The notes under the pieces are model-generated. The model was not told the DNA's origin and searched no databases. It worked only from the letters and a program-made list of their open reading frames with translations. From contig CAYYNB010000004.1 in the NCBI GenBank assembly GCA_964472565.1, forward strand, positions 1 through 64,000: a DNA stretch of 64,000 bases, written 5' to 3'. Source of the stretch: DATAMF01 sp964472565. GTDB lineage: Bacteria; Chloroflexota; Anaerolineae; Aggregatilineales; Aggregatilineaceae. The position numbers and the translations under genes were made by a program. Positions 17,991-26,981 of this stretch are shown in pieces; position 1 is the first letter of the stretch, and each line of letters starts with the position of its first letter.

Positions 17991-20078
17991 ATGACGTTTG
18001 AAACGCAGATCGAAAATCTTTTGGGGCAAATGACCCTGGCCGAAAAGGTCGGGCAGATGTGCCAACTGCCCATCTTTTTGCCTGACCTGGAAGAACGAAT
18101 CCGAAGCGGGCAGGCCGGGTCCATCATTTGCTCTGGCGCACCGGTACCGGGCGACACGCCGCAAGACCCCGTTTTGGCCCCTCATCTGAATCATTTACAG
18201 CAGATTGCTGTCGAAGAGTCCCGGTTGGGCATTCCAATCCTGTTTGGGCGGGATGTCATTCACGGTTATAAGACCATTGCGCCAATTCCGCTGGGAATGG
18301 CAGCGAGTTGGTCGCCTGAAGTTATCCGCGCAGTGGAACAGATGGCGGCCCGTGAAGCGTCGGCGGATGGTATTCGCTGGATTTTGGGGCCCGTTCTGGA
18401 TATTGCGCGCGATCCCCGCTGGGGGCGGATTGCGGAAGGATTTGGCGAAGACCCTTATCTTTGCTCGAAGCTGGCCGAGGCAAGTGTGGCCGGTTTTCAA
18501 GAGAAAAATTTAGCCCTAGCGTGTGCCAAACATTATGTTGGGTATGGGGCCGCTGAGGGTGGGCGCGATTATAACAGCGCGGAAATTACATTTACTACGC
18601 TGAGAAACATTTATCTGCCGCCGTTCCAGGCGGCGGTGCGCGCTGGTGTAGGGTCGATTATGCCCGCCTTTATTGATATTGGGGGCGTTCCGATGTCGGC
18701 TAACCGCAAACTGATCACCGATGTGCTCAAAAATGAGTGGGGATTCGACGGTTTTACGATCAGCGATTGGGCGGCGATTGATGAACTGCGTTTTCATGGC
18801 GCAGCCGCTGACCGCACCGCCTGCGCCCGGATCGCGGCGCTGGCCGGCATGGATATGGATATGGCCTCCGAGGTTTATCTTGAAGAACTGGAAGCTCTGA
18901 TTCAAGATGGCAGCCTGCCGGAACGTGTGGTTGATGAGGCTGTCCGGCGTATTTTACGAGCCAAGTTCCGGCTGGCGCTTTTCGAGCAGCCTTATACGGA
19001 TACGAACCGTCCATCTGTTCACCTGCATCCCGATCATGTGCAGGTGGTGCGGGATGCGGCGGCGCATTCGATGGTCCTGTTGAAGAATGACGGGGTTTTG
19101 CCGCTACCCAAATCGAAAATAACCATTGGTGTGTTTGGCCCTCTCGCCAAAGTTCGGGAGACCCTGTTTGGGGCCTGGACGCTGGATGGTGTCGAAACGG
19201 CGGTGGTGCCGGTGTTCGATGCAATTTGTGCCAAAGTCATGGATGATGTTGAAGTTGTAGGGGCTGATTTGGTTGATGATGCGCTCAAGTTTGCGTCACG
19301 CTGCGATGTGGTGATTGCCGTTATGGGCGAAGGTATTTCACGTTCGGGCGAAAATAACTGCGTGACCACGTTGGATTTACCGCCTGGACAGCAGGTCTTT
19401 TTAGAAGCGCTGCATGCTATTCAGGTTCCGCTTGTGGCGGTGATTCTGGCGGGGCGTCCCCTGGCATTAGAATGGCTGCACCAGCATGCGGCGGCGGTGG
19501 TCATGGCGTGGCACCCCGGTACCGAGGGCGGGCATGCGATTGCCGATGTCCTGTTTGGGGATGTGAATCCGAGCGGCAAGCTGCCGGTGACGTTTCCGCG
19601 TCACGTGGGGCAGGTGCCGCTGCATTATAATCACCGGGCTACGGGGCGGCCTTTACCTCCCAATGATCGCCATTACTCGCGGTATCAGGATTTATTGGAC
19701 AGCCCGCTCTATCCTTTCGGTTATGGGTTGAGCTTTACTCAATTCGAATATAAAAATCTGCAAATCGCGATGGAGTCACCCGAACTGGTCCGGATCAGCG
19801 CGGATATTACCAATACCGGATCGCGTAACGGAGACGAGATCGTGCAGCTTTATATACGCGATGTGGCCGCCAGTATCAGCCGCCCGGTCAAAGAACTGAA
19901 GGGATTTAGCCGCCTGTCACTTGTGCCCGGTGAAACACAAACCGTCCAGTTCCAGCTCAGTCAGGATGATCTTGGTTTTTATAATCAGGATGGGGATTGG
20001 ACGTTTGAGGCCGGGGAATTTCAGGTTTGGGTGGCTTCGAATGCCGCTGATGGTTTGGCAGGCCAGTTTGTGATATGA
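17991..20078 (+). CDS. Beta-glucosidase-like enzyme, glycoside hydrolase family 3
   Basis: This cytoplasmic GH3 enzyme has 695 residues and no signal peptide. ATG 17991 was preferred to the GTG just before it because AGAGGA lies 8 nt upstream. Visible parts are the N-terminal barrel with GRDVIHGYKTI and the DPRWGRIAEGFGEDP motif, the nucleophile Asp259 in FTISDWAA, the alpha/beta sandwich domain with PLPKSK and GEGISRSGEN, and a C-terminal fibronectin-III-like domain (VRISADITNTGSRNGDEIVQLYIRD). It would remove beta-linked glucose or xylose from oligosaccharides imported by the preceding transporter. Exact substrate is inferred from context only. Confidence 0.92.
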   Translation: MTFETQIENLLGQMTLAEKVGQMCQLPIFLPDLEERIRSGQAGSIICSGAPVPGDTPQDPVLAPHLNHLQQIAVEESRLGIPILFGRDVIHGYKTIAPIPLGMAASWSPEVIRAVEQMAAREASADGIRWILGPVLDIARDPRWGRIAEGFGEDPYLCSKLAEASVAGFQEKNLALACAKHYVGYGAAEGGRDYNSAEITFTTLRNIYLPPFQAAVRAGVGSIMPAFIDIGGVPMSANRKLITDVLKNEWGFDGFTISDWAAIDELRFHGAAADRTACARIAALAGMDMDMASEVYLEELEALIQDGSLPERVVDEAVRRILRAKFRLALFEQPYTDTNRPSVHLHPDHVQVVRDAAAHSMVLLKNDGVLPLPKSKITIGVFGPLAKVRETLFGAWTLDGVETAVVPVFDAICAKVMDDVEVVGADLVDDALKFASRCDVVIAVMGEGISRSGENNCVTTLDLPPGQQVFLEALHAIQVPLVAVILAGRPLALEWLHQHAAAVVMAWHPGTEGGHAIADVLFGDVNPSGKLPVTFPRHVGQVPLHYNHRATGRPLPPNDRHYSRYQDLLDSPLYPFGYGLSFTQFEYKNLQIAMESPELVRISADITNTGSRNGDEIVQLYIRDVAASISRPVKELKGFSRLSLVPGETQTVQFQLSQDDLGFYNQDGDWTFEAGEFQVWVASNAADGLAGQFVI

Positions 20079-20121
20079 CTGCCGAGATTAATTTAGCTTA
20101 GACCAGGAGTTATGGCGCGTA

Positions 20122-22176
20122 ATGATAAAATATCCGCCTATTAATCCGAAATTTCCTCATTTTTGGCATGGCAGTGATTACAACCCCGACCAGTGGACAC
20201 CGGATGTCTGGCTGGAAGATATGCGCCTGATGAAACTGGCGCACTGTAATACCGCGTCAGTCGGCATCTTTTCCTGGACGGCGCTGGAACCGGCTGAGGG
20301 GTGTTTCAACTTTGACTGGCTGGATCAGATCATGGATCTGCTGGCGAACAATGGAATTTATGCTGTGCTGGCGACTCCCAGCGGCGCTAAACCGGCGTGG
20401 CTTGCGGCGCAGTATCCCGAAGTGCTGCGTGTCAGGCCTGATCAAGGACGTAATCTGCACGGGGGGAGACATAATCACTGCATGACTTCCCCCGTGTACC
20501 GGGCCAAAACCCGCCTGATCAATGAAAAGCTGGCCGAACGTTACAAGGATCATCCTGCGCTTTTGATCTGGCATATCTCGAATGAATACAGCGGGGAATG
20601 TTTTTGTGAATTATGCTGTGCCGCCTTTCGTGATTGGCTCAAGCGCAAATATGGGACGCTTGAGGCGCTGAACCAGGCGTGGTGGACCGCGTTCTGGAGC
20701 CATACCTATACGGACTGGTCGCAGATTCAGCCGCCCACTGAGATCGGGGAAACCAGCATTCATGGGCTGACCCTGGATTGGAAGCGCTTTGTCACCGATC
20801 AGACGCTCGATTTTATGCAGAATGAGATCGCGCCGCTGCGCGCGATCACCCCGCAGGTTCCGGTCACGACAAACTTTATGGGCGCGTTTCCGGGGTTGAA
20901 TTATTGGAAACTGGCTCCGGCTTTGGATGTCATATCCTGGGACAGCTATCCCACATGGCATCAGGAACTGCCTGTTGATGAATGCGCTATGGTGACGGCT
21001 TTTATGCACGATATCAAGCGCAGTCTGAAGCAGGGCAAGCCGTTCATGCTGATGGAGAGTACCCCCAGCGTCACGAACTGGCATTTCCAGGCCAAACTCA
21101 AACGCCCCGGTATGCACCTGCTGTCATCGCTGCAAGCAGTGGCACATGGCGCGGACACCGTTCAGTATTTCCAGTGGCGTAAAAGCCGGGGCGGGTATGA
21201 GAAATTTCATGGCGCTGTCGTGGATCATGTGGGGCATGAGCAGACGCGCGTGTTTGGTGATGTAACCGAGGTTGGGCAAACACTCGAAAAATTGGATGCG
21301 GTTGTTGGTTCAACGGTGCCCGCTCAGGTGGCCCTGATCTATGATTGGGAAAACCGCTGGGCCTTAGAAGAGGCGATGGGACCTAAACGGGGAGACAAGG
21401 GCTATTGGCCGGTTTGCCTGGAACATTACCGCCCCTTCTGGCAGCGCGGTATTCCGGTTGATGTGATCGATATGGACCAGGATTTGACCCCCTACACCCT
21501 GGTAATTGCGCCGATGCTCTATCTGGTCAGGCCGGGTGTCGCGGAACGCCTTAGTGCTTTTGTTGAGGCGGGGGGCACGTTGGTTGTGACCTATTGGTCC
21601 GGGATTGTGGACGAGAACGATCTTTGTTTCCTGGGTGGGTTCCCTGGCCCGCTGCGAAAACTGTTAGGCGTTTGGGCCGAAGAGATCGATGCATTGATGC
21701 CCGACGATCAAAATGGTGTTGTGTTTGTTCCAGAGAACTCGCTGGGCTTGTCGGGTGAATATGCGGCGGGGGATTTGTGCGATTTGATCCATGCCGAAGG
21801 CGCGGCGGTTTTGGCGACCTACCAATCCGATTTTTATGCGGGGCGTCCCGCGCTCACCGTGAATCAGGTGGGGCAGGGCAAGGCTTACTATATCGCTTCA
21901 CATAATGAAGCGCGCTTTATGGCCGACTTTTATCACCGTCTGCAAGCGCAGTTGAAGATTCAACCCGCGCTGAAAACAGAACTGCCGCAGGGAGTCAGCG
22001 TACAAACGCGCACGGATGGCGAACGGAACTTCGTTTTTGTGATGAATTTTTCGGCTCAACCTGTCGAAATCAAGCTCAGTGCTCAGGCATACACTGATCT
22101 GGTTGCGGGGAGTTCTGTCAATACCTCCCTTAAACTGGGACCATATGGAGTCCGCATTCTGGCGACAAATAAGTAA
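20122..22176 (+). CDS. Beta-galactosidase, glycoside hydrolase family 42
   Basis: This cytoplasmic enzyme of 684 residues removes terminal beta-galactose. Acid/base Glu155 lies in WHISNEYSGECFCELC, whose cysteines are the usual GH42 zinc ligands. The nucleophile Glu312 lies in FMLMESTPS. The trimerisation (flavodoxin-like) domain follows from about residue 395 and a small beta domain ends the protein. AGGAG lies 12 nt before ATG 20122; another ATG at 20112 is out of frame. It is the last gene of the transporter operon, ended by a terminator at 22185. Confidence 0.94.
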   Translation: MIKYPPINPKFPHFWHGSDYNPDQWTPDVWLEDMRLMKLAHCNTASVGIFSWTALEPAEGCFNFDWLDQIMDLLANNGIYAVLATPSGAKPAWLAAQYPEVLRVRPDQGRNLHGGRHNHCMTSPVYRAKTRLINEKLAERYKDHPALLIWHISNEYSGECFCELCCAAFRDWLKRKYGTLEALNQAWWTAFWSHTYTDWSQIQPPTEIGETSIHGLTLDWKRFVTDQTLDFMQNEIAPLRAITPQVPVTTNFMGAFPGLNYWKLAPALDVISWDSYPTWHQELPVDECAMVTAFMHDIKRSLKQGKPFMLMESTPSVTNWHFQAKLKRPGMHLLSSLQAVAHGADTVQYFQWRKSRGGYEKFHGAVVDHVGHEQTRVFGDVTEVGQTLEKLDAVVGSTVPAQVALIYDWENRWALEEAMGPKRGDKGYWPVCLEHYRPFWQRGIPVDVIDMDQDLTPYTLVIAPMLYLVRPGVAERLSAFVEAGGTLVVTYWSGIVDENDLCFLGGFPGPLRKLLGVWAEEIDALMPDDQNGVVFVPENSLGLSGEYAAGDLCDLIHAEGAAVLATYQSDFYAGRPALTVNQVGQGKAYYIASHNEARFMADFYHRLQAQLKIQPALKTELPQGVSVQTRTDGERNFVFVMNFSAQPVEIKLSAQAYTDLVAGSSVNTSLKLGPYGVRILATNK

Positions 22177-22184
22177 TGTGGATT

Positions 22185-22216
22185 GCTGGGGGGAATATGT
22201 CTCCCCCCAGCGTTTT
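22185..22216 (+). terminator. Rho-independent terminator of the GH42 gene
   Basis: A 10-bp stem (GCTGGGGGGA / TCCCCCCAGC) with a 7-nt loop is followed by GTTTT. It lies just past the GH42 stop and touches the stop codon of the convergent GH130 gene. Confidence 0.8.
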
Positions 22217-23207
22217 ACAGTTCGGAGTTGGATTTCAGGAAGTCGATCACTTCATCTACATACGTAAACGTCAGCCCGGTCACGGTATCGGCTGCGCCAT
22301 AGTAGAGCGCAATCCGTCCGGTGTCTGCATCGGCCAGCGCCGCACAGGGGAACGTGACATTCGGTACATCCCCAACGCACTCGTACAACATCTGAGGTGA
22401 CATCAGATACGGTTTGCTGCGATAGATCAGTTTCCATGGTTCGTCGATGTCCAACAGCGCGACACCCATGCTGTACACGAATCCATTGCATGAGGTGAGG
22501 ACGCCGTGATAGAACAGCAGCCAGCCTTCTGTTGTTTCAATGGGAATGGGTCCCGCGCCGACTTTGGTACTCTGCCAGGTCCAGGGTTTGGGAGCCATCA
22601 CAAAACGGTGTTTTCCCCAATGGACCATATCCGGGCTTTCGCTGTAGAACACATCTCCAAACGGCGTATGGCCTGTGTCGCTGGGACGGCTGAGCATGGC
22701 ATACTTGCCGTTGATCTTACGTGGGAACAAAACGCCGTTTCGGTTGTAGGGCAGATAAGCATTTTCAACAAACGTATAGTCTTTGAAGTCGTAGGTATAG
22801 CCAATGCCGATGGTTGGCCCGTGATAGCCATTGCACCATGTGACATAGTAGCGGTCTTCCAACCAGCACACGCGGGGATCGTAGCGGTGGACAAATCCGG
22901 ATAGTTCGGGATCGTTGAATTTCCACTCGATGGGGTCCGGGTCGATCTCCCATTTATAACCATCTTTGCTCCGGCCACTGTGAATTGTCATGTGGCGCTG
23001 GGTATCATCTACACGGAAGACGCCCGCATAGGCTCCCTGGTAAGGTACAACGGCGCTGTTGAAGATGCTGTTGGAGCGGGGGAGCAGATCACGCGGGATG
23101 ATCGGGTTTTGGCTGTAGCGCCAAACCACAGCGTTCGATCCAGCCGGGCGATCCTCCCAGGGGATATTCGGTAAAGCATTCCCAATAATTGTTTTGGATT
23201 TTCCCAT
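22215..23207 (-). CDS. Glycoside hydrolase family 130 protein (beta-mannoside phosphorylase-like)
   Basis: This cytoplasmic five-bladed beta-propeller enzyme has 330 residues. ATG 23207 was chosen because AAGGAA sits 7 nt upstream; a longer frame reaches into the neighbouring insertion element. Family segments are QNPIIPRDLLPRSNSIFNSAVV, the HYDPRVCWLEDRYYVTWC region with the conserved Asp-Pro-Arg, and MWQSTKVGAGPIP-like residues around TKVGAGPIPIETTEGWLLFYHGV. Members phosphorolyse or hydrolyse beta-mannosides with inversion; which one cannot be seen here. The TnpB element lies directly upstream on the same strand, so the original promoter may have been displaced and transcription may now come from the element. 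Confidence 0.9.
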   Translation of the reverse strand: MGKSKTIIGNALPNIPWEDRPAGSNAVVWRYSQNPIIPRDLLPRSNSIFNSAVVPYQGAYAGVFRVDDTQRHMTIHSGRSKDGYKWEIDPDPIEWKFNDPELSGFVHRYDPRVCWLEDRYYVTWCNGYHGPTIGIGYTYDFKDYTFVENAYLPYNRNGVLFPRKINGKYAMLSRPSDTGHTPFGDVFYSESPDMVHWGKHRFVMAPKPWTWQSTKVGAGPIPIETTEGWLLFYHGVLTSCNGFVYSMGVALLDIDEPWKLIYRSKPYLMSPQMLYECVGDVPNVTFPCAALADADTGRIALYYGAADTVTGLTFTYVDEVIDFLKSNSEL

Positions 23208-23219
23208 ATCAGAGTTCCT

Positions 23220-23380
23220 TGACTTTTGAAAACCGGTGACACTCCCCACGCCTAAAGGCGGGGGCTTCTGACGGACGCCTGGGCCTGACTGCGCCCTACG
23301 TTATCCGGCACGGGTGTGTCCCACCCGGCTCGACTCAAAATGTTCAAAGCGGCGTTGTGGTCCCGGTCAAGCGACAGACC
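23220..23380 (-). ncRNA. Predicted omega-RNA (reRNA) of the TnpB element
   Basis: By family rule the guide RNA overlaps the 3' end of tnpB, contains the right-end hairpin (23244-23264) and continues past the element into flanking DNA, whose first 16-20 nt act as guide. Here that flank, read on the minus strand from about 23236, begins CGGTTTTCAAAAGTCAAG and runs into the GH130 leader. The 5' end and exact boundary are estimated from the family, not seen. Confidence 0.45.
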
Positions 23381-24512
23381 ACACACGCATTCTACCCAAC
23401 GAGTTGAAAGGTCGAAGTTTTGAAACAGCGCACCACAGGCCGAACACGATTGGGACGTATAGGCGGGGTTGACGAAGGCGATCTCACGACCAGCGTTTGC
23501 AGCTTTGTACGTGAGATACTGCCGGAACATCGACCACCCGCTGTCCAGAATGCTCTTGCTCAGGTGTTTGTTCCGAACCATGTTCGTGACGCGCAACTCT
23601 TCCAGCGCGATCCCATCATACTGCCGTACCAGGGAGGTACTCAACTTGTGCAGGTAGTCCTGTCGTTGGTTGGCAACGTGTTCATGCTGGCGCTGCACGG
23701 CACGCAGCGCCTTGCGACGGTTCTGGCTGCCATATTGGGCGCGGGCCAGTTTCCGCTGCAAAATGCGCAGTTTCGCCTGGCCTGTCCGGTAGTAGTGGGG
23801 GGTTTCGATCTTTTCCCCGCTGGACAAGGTTGCCAGCGCCGAAAGACCGACATCAATTCCAACCACTTGCCCCGTAGCGGGCAAGCAGGCGGCATCCGGC
23901 ACTTCACAGGCAAAGCAGGCGTGCCACCGTCCCGCTTGGTGGACGATCCGCACCGTTTTAATCGTGCCTGCCAGGGGTCGATGCCAGCGCACTGCCACCC
24001 GCCCAATGCCGTACAACCGCAGCCGCCGCCCATCCACTTTCACGCCAAACCCATACTGCGGGAAAGTGAAGCTGTGGAAACGATTACGGCTCTTGAACCG
24101 TGGATAGCCGGGTTTCTCACCCGCCTTGACCCGGCGAAAGAATGCGTCAAAGGCCTTACCCAGGTCCGCCGCTACCGACTGCAAGGTCTGGGAAAAGACG
24201 GCTTGAGCCTGGGGAAACGTCTGACGATACAACCGCGCTTGTTTAATCTGGTCGTCCTTGCTGACACTGCGCCCTTCCAGTTCGTAGCTCCACTTCCGTT
24301 CGGACAGACACATGTTGTACCAGTGGCGGCAGACGTTCAGGACTTGAAACATCCGCTGCGCCTGAGCCGGTTTCGGGTACAAGCGGTACTGGAAGGTGGT
24401 GAGGTGCATTCAGACAATCCTCTGATTTTCAATGGACTGCTTGGATGATACCGCATGAATCTATCTAATGAAACTACGCCTTATATCCCCACACCTGAAG
24501 GTGGGGGGGTTA
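23236..24512 (-). mobile_element. TnpB-only insertion sequence of the IS200/IS605 superfamily (IS1341-like)
   Basis: The element is about 1.28 kb and holds a single tnpB gene and no tnpA transposase. Subterminal hairpins mark both ends: CCCC-A-CGCC-TAAA-GGCG-GGGG at the right end (23244-23264) and CCCC-A-CACC-TGAA-GGTG-GGGG at the left end (24487-24507), in line with Y1-transposase recognition structures. The right hairpin contains the tnpB stop codon, as is usual. Exact ends are estimated. Movement would need a TnpA supplied elsewhere in the genome. It has landed between the GH130 gene and whatever once preceded it. Confidence 0.85.
23252..24409 (-). CDS. tnpB: TnpB, RNA-guided DNA endonuclease of an IS200/IS605-type element
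   Basis: This intact-looking protein has 385 residues. The N-terminus (FQYRLYPKPAQAQRMF) and wedge/REC region are followed by the RuvC nuclease: Asp186 in GIDVGLSAL, Glu270 in IALEEL and Asp350 in LDRDHNAALNIL. All three catalytic residues are present. The zinc ribbon has CSACG and CVCG. TnpB proteins cut double-stranded DNA guided by an RNA made from the element's right end. Nothing suggests inactivation. The stop codon is inside the right-end hairpin. Confidence 0.93.
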   Translation of the reverse strand: MHLTTFQYRLYPKPAQAQRMFQVLNVCRHWYNMCLSERKWSYELEGRSVSKDDQIKQARLYRQTFPQAQAVFSQTLQSVAADLGKAFDAFFRRVKAGEKPGYPRFKSRNRFHSFTFPQYGFGVKVDGRRLRLYGIGRVAVRWHRPLAGTIKTVRIVHQAGRWHACFACEVPDAACLPATGQVVGIDVGLSALATLSSGEKIETPHYYRTGQAKLRILQRKLARAQYGSQNRRKALRAVQRQHEHVANQRQDYLHKLSTSLVRQYDGIALEELRVTNMVRNKHLSKSILDSGWSMFRQYLTYKAANAGREIAFVNPAYTSQSCSACGALFQNFDLSTRWVECVCGLSLDRDHNAALNILSRAGWDTPVPDNVGRSQAQASVRSPRL

Positions 24513-24664
24513 CGGCGCTTGCTCGATAAGTTTGAGGTGTGCGGTCCGTCTGTTCAGGATGATGATAAGCAGCAGACATGGATCAGGATTATACCAGATT
24601 GCTGTTTCGGCATCAGGATGCGATAGTTCTTTCAGCTTACTGGTATATTGTTGCAGGCAGGTTG

Positions 24665-25738
24665 ATGATGTTTTGTACGGTTGTGGGCGCAAGGCCCAAT
24701 TTTGTCAAAATGGCTCCTATCATCCTGGAGCTTAAGCGGCGTGGACTTCCGCAAATTCTGGTTCACACCGGGCAGCACTACGACGATAAAATGTCGGCTG
24801 TGTTTTTTGAAGAGCTGGGGATGCCGAACCCGGATGAGTTACTTGGAGTCGGTTCGACATCGCATGCCCAACAAACGGCTCACATCCTGGCTAAATTTGA
24901 AGCAGTCTGCCTTAAGCACCGACCTCAGTTGGTTATTGTTGCCGGAGATGTGAACTCAACGCTGGCGTGTGCGCTGGCAGCGGTCAAGCTGAATATTCCG
25001 GTAGCGCATGTTGAGGCGGGTTTGCGGTCCGGGGATCGGTCCATGCCCGAAGAGATTAACCGCATCCTGACCGATCACATGGCTGAAATACTCTTTACCA
25101 CCGAACCCAGCGCTAACGAAAACCTTCAACGCGAAGGGATAGATGCCCGGCGGGTTCACTTTGTGGGAAACACGATGATCGACTCGCTGCGGACACATCT
25201 CAACGCGGCCCTTAAGCGTCAACCCTGGCGCTTGTTTGGGTGTGAACCACACCACTATGGCGTAGTGACTTTCCACCGTCCATCGAATGTGGATGATCCC
25301 GCTGTGGTGCGCATGCTAGCGGCGGCGTTAGGTGAGATCGCGCCCACCCTGCCGCTTATTTTCCCGATCCATCCCCGCACCCAGGCTCAATCCAATGGCG
25401 TGTGGGAAGCTATCCCAGGTGTCCGGTTAGTCGAACCATTAGGGTATCGGGATTTTCTGGGGCTGGTGGCTCAGGCGAACGTGGTGATCACCGACTCCGG
25501 CGGCATTCAGGAAGAGACAACTGTGCTTGGAATCCCGTGTGTTACGGTGCGCCAGACGACGGAACGCCCAGTTACGGTCACACAAGGCACCAATCGACTG
25601 GTGAGGCTGGAAACAAACGAGATCATCGCGGCGTGTTTAAACCCGGTGAAATCCACTGGGGCTATTCCCTTGTTATGGGATGGTCACGCCGCGCCGCGCC
25701 TTGTAGATGTTGTAGAAGCTTTCGTGGGCAGGCGGTGA
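24665..25738 (+). CDS. wecB: UDP-N-acetylglucosamine 2-epimerase (non-hydrolysing)
   Basis: This cytoplasmic enzyme of about 358 residues interconverts UDP-GlcNAc and UDP-ManNAc for surface polysaccharide synthesis. The typical start is MMFCTVVGARPNFVKMAP (ATG 24665 or 24668); a longer upstream frame is not conserved-looking. Family motifs include HTGQHYDDKMS, GDVNSTLA, HVEAGLRSGDRSMPEEINR, TFHRPSNVDD, PIHPRTQ and the TDSGGIQEE/TVLGIPCVTVRQTTERP nucleotide site. It stands alone between the insertion element and a convergent glycosidase operon, so its partner pathway is not in this window. A leader hairpin or ribosome site is not obvious. Confidence 0.94.
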   Translation: MMFCTVVGARPNFVKMAPIILELKRRGLPQILVHTGQHYDDKMSAVFFEELGMPNPDELLGVGSTSHAQQTAHILAKFEAVCLKHRPQLVIVAGDVNSTLACALAAVKLNIPVAHVEAGLRSGDRSMPEEINRILTDHMAEILFTTEPSANENLQREGIDARRVHFVGNTMIDSLRTHLNAALKRQPWRLFGCEPHHYGVVTFHRPSNVDDPAVVRMLAAALGEIAPTLPLIFPIHPRTQAQSNGVWEAIPGVRLVEPLGYRDFLGLVAQANVVITDSGGIQEETTVLGIPCVTVRQTTERPVTVTQGTNRLVRLETNEIIAACLNPVKSTGAIPLLWDGHAAPRLVDVVEAFVGRR

Positions 25739-25761
25739 GACACTGCTCGATCACCGCCTGC
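25728..25761. terminator. Hairpin between convergent genes
   Basis: GCAGGCGGTGA and TCACCGCCTGC form an 11-bp perfect stem with a 12-nt loop, overlapping the wecB stop codon and lying just before the end of the convergent glycosidase gene. No strong U-run follows on either strand, so termination is plausible but not certain. Confidence 0.45.
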
Positions 25762-25765
25762 GGGA

Positions 25766-26977
25766 TTATTCAATAGCGCCAAGAAGGGCGCGCGCGGTTT
25801 CGACATCACCATGTTGAACTGCGGCAAAAACTTCATCCAGTTGGGTGTTGATTTCAACACTGCCACTGTGTTCTTTTCGCAGTTTAAACAGTTGCAATGG
25901 AAGCTGTAAATCGGCGGCGGTGAACGCAAATTCAGCATCAAGCTGCGCGCGGCGGGTTTCCTGAAGAATTTCCAGGTATTGATAGCCGAATTCTTCAGTC
26001 GGTTCGATGATCGTGCCTTCGCCGTAGTCATTCCAGGTGACTAACTGGATTACGTCCACCTGCTGGTTGAGCGCCGTTTGCAGTGTCAACTGGAATGTGT
26101 CGCCATTCTGCGCATCCAGATAGCCATAACTGTCCCGCACACCGGCTTCCTCGTAAATATCATAAAAGCCTGGCCACGCGCCGCCCACCTGGTAATCCCA
26201 CCGTCCGGCTTTGCGGTAAAAGTCGGTCAGATAAGCCTCAAGCGCGGCCTGATTCATGTCAATCCCATACATGGGCGGCCAGGGGTAGCTGGATAACTGT
26301 CCGGATACCATATGTTTGTCGAGCGTCACCAAAAGTGGCGACGGTTCCACCACCGAAAACAGCGTTTCCCAGTCTGTTGAACTTTTGAAATACTGCGGTC
26401 CAAAGGTGAACAGAATGGGCTGCCCATCGACTTTCAGATAAGCCTCATCACTGAACCAGCGTTCCTGCATATAGCGCATGACGTTCTGCCCGTGTGAGTG
26501 CGCGTCATCCGCCGACAGGAGCCCGTCATCTACCATATGTTTGATCGACTGATCTTCATAACAAATTACAAAGGTTAAGCCCGCTTTTTTGATATAGTCA
26601 AAGAGCTTGTTGGTGCTGTTGTTCAGCGCCGCATAATCGCGAAAATCGTCCATGCCGTACCAATCGACAATCACGCCGTCAATACCGCTGAGTTTCATCA
26701 GCAGCACCTGGTATTCGAGCAGGGCATCGTCGCTGGAATCATATGGCCCGGTCAGCGGCGTGAAGTGAGAAGCGATCTGCTTTTGAGCCGGATCAAAATG
26801 ATTCATGGTCCAGTGCCAGCCCCAGTACCCGCTCACATCGGGTGTTTGATACCAGGGCATGTAGTGAGCCAGCAGCAGCGGGCGCTCGGTCATGTTATCC
26901 TGTCCATTCGCAGCATCCATCGACGAAAGAATACATGCTCCGATTATGATCGTGAGCAGGAACAGCCGCTTGAACAT
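25766..26977 (-). CDS. Secreted glycoside hydrolase, GH71/GH99-like
   Basis: This protein of 403 residues has a signal peptide (FKRLFLLTIIIGACILSSMDAANG). The barrel begins PLLLAHYMPWYQTPDVSGYWGWHW, continues with IDGVIVDWYGMDD and LTFVICYEDQ, and ends near VIQLVTWNDYGEGTIIEP. This pattern matches the GH71/GH99-like group (alpha-1,3-glucanases and endo-alpha-mannosidases), with the acidic residues in VIVDWYG, CYEDQ and WNDYGEG as likely active-site elements. A charged C-terminal tail of about 60 residues follows. GGAGGG precedes the ATG and overlaps the stop region of the upstream DUF362 gene. It is the last gene of the seven-gene operon. Confidence 0.75.
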   Translation of the reverse strand: MFKRLFLLTIIIGACILSSMDAANGQDNMTERPLLLAHYMPWYQTPDVSGYWGWHWTMNHFDPAQKQIASHFTPLTGPYDSSDDALLEYQVLLMKLSGIDGVIVDWYGMDDFRDYAALNNSTNKLFDYIKKAGLTFVICYEDQSIKHMVDDGLLSADDAHSHGQNVMRYMQERWFSDEAYLKVDGQPILFTFGPQYFKSSTDWETLFSVVEPSPLLVTLDKHMVSGQLSSYPWPPMYGIDMNQAALEAYLTDFYRKAGRWDYQVGGAWPGFYDIYEEAGVRDSYGYLDAQNGDTFQLTLQTALNQQVDVIQLVTWNDYGEGTIIEPTEEFGYQYLEILQETRRAQLDAEFAFTAADLQLPLQLFKLRKEHSGSVEINTQLDEVFAAVQHGDVETARALLGAIE

Positions 26978-26981
26978 TGAT

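Noticed and set aside
24487..24507. Hairpin upstream of tnpB as a terminator
   Set aside because: Its sequence mirrors the right-end hairpin of the element, so it is the left-end transposition signal.
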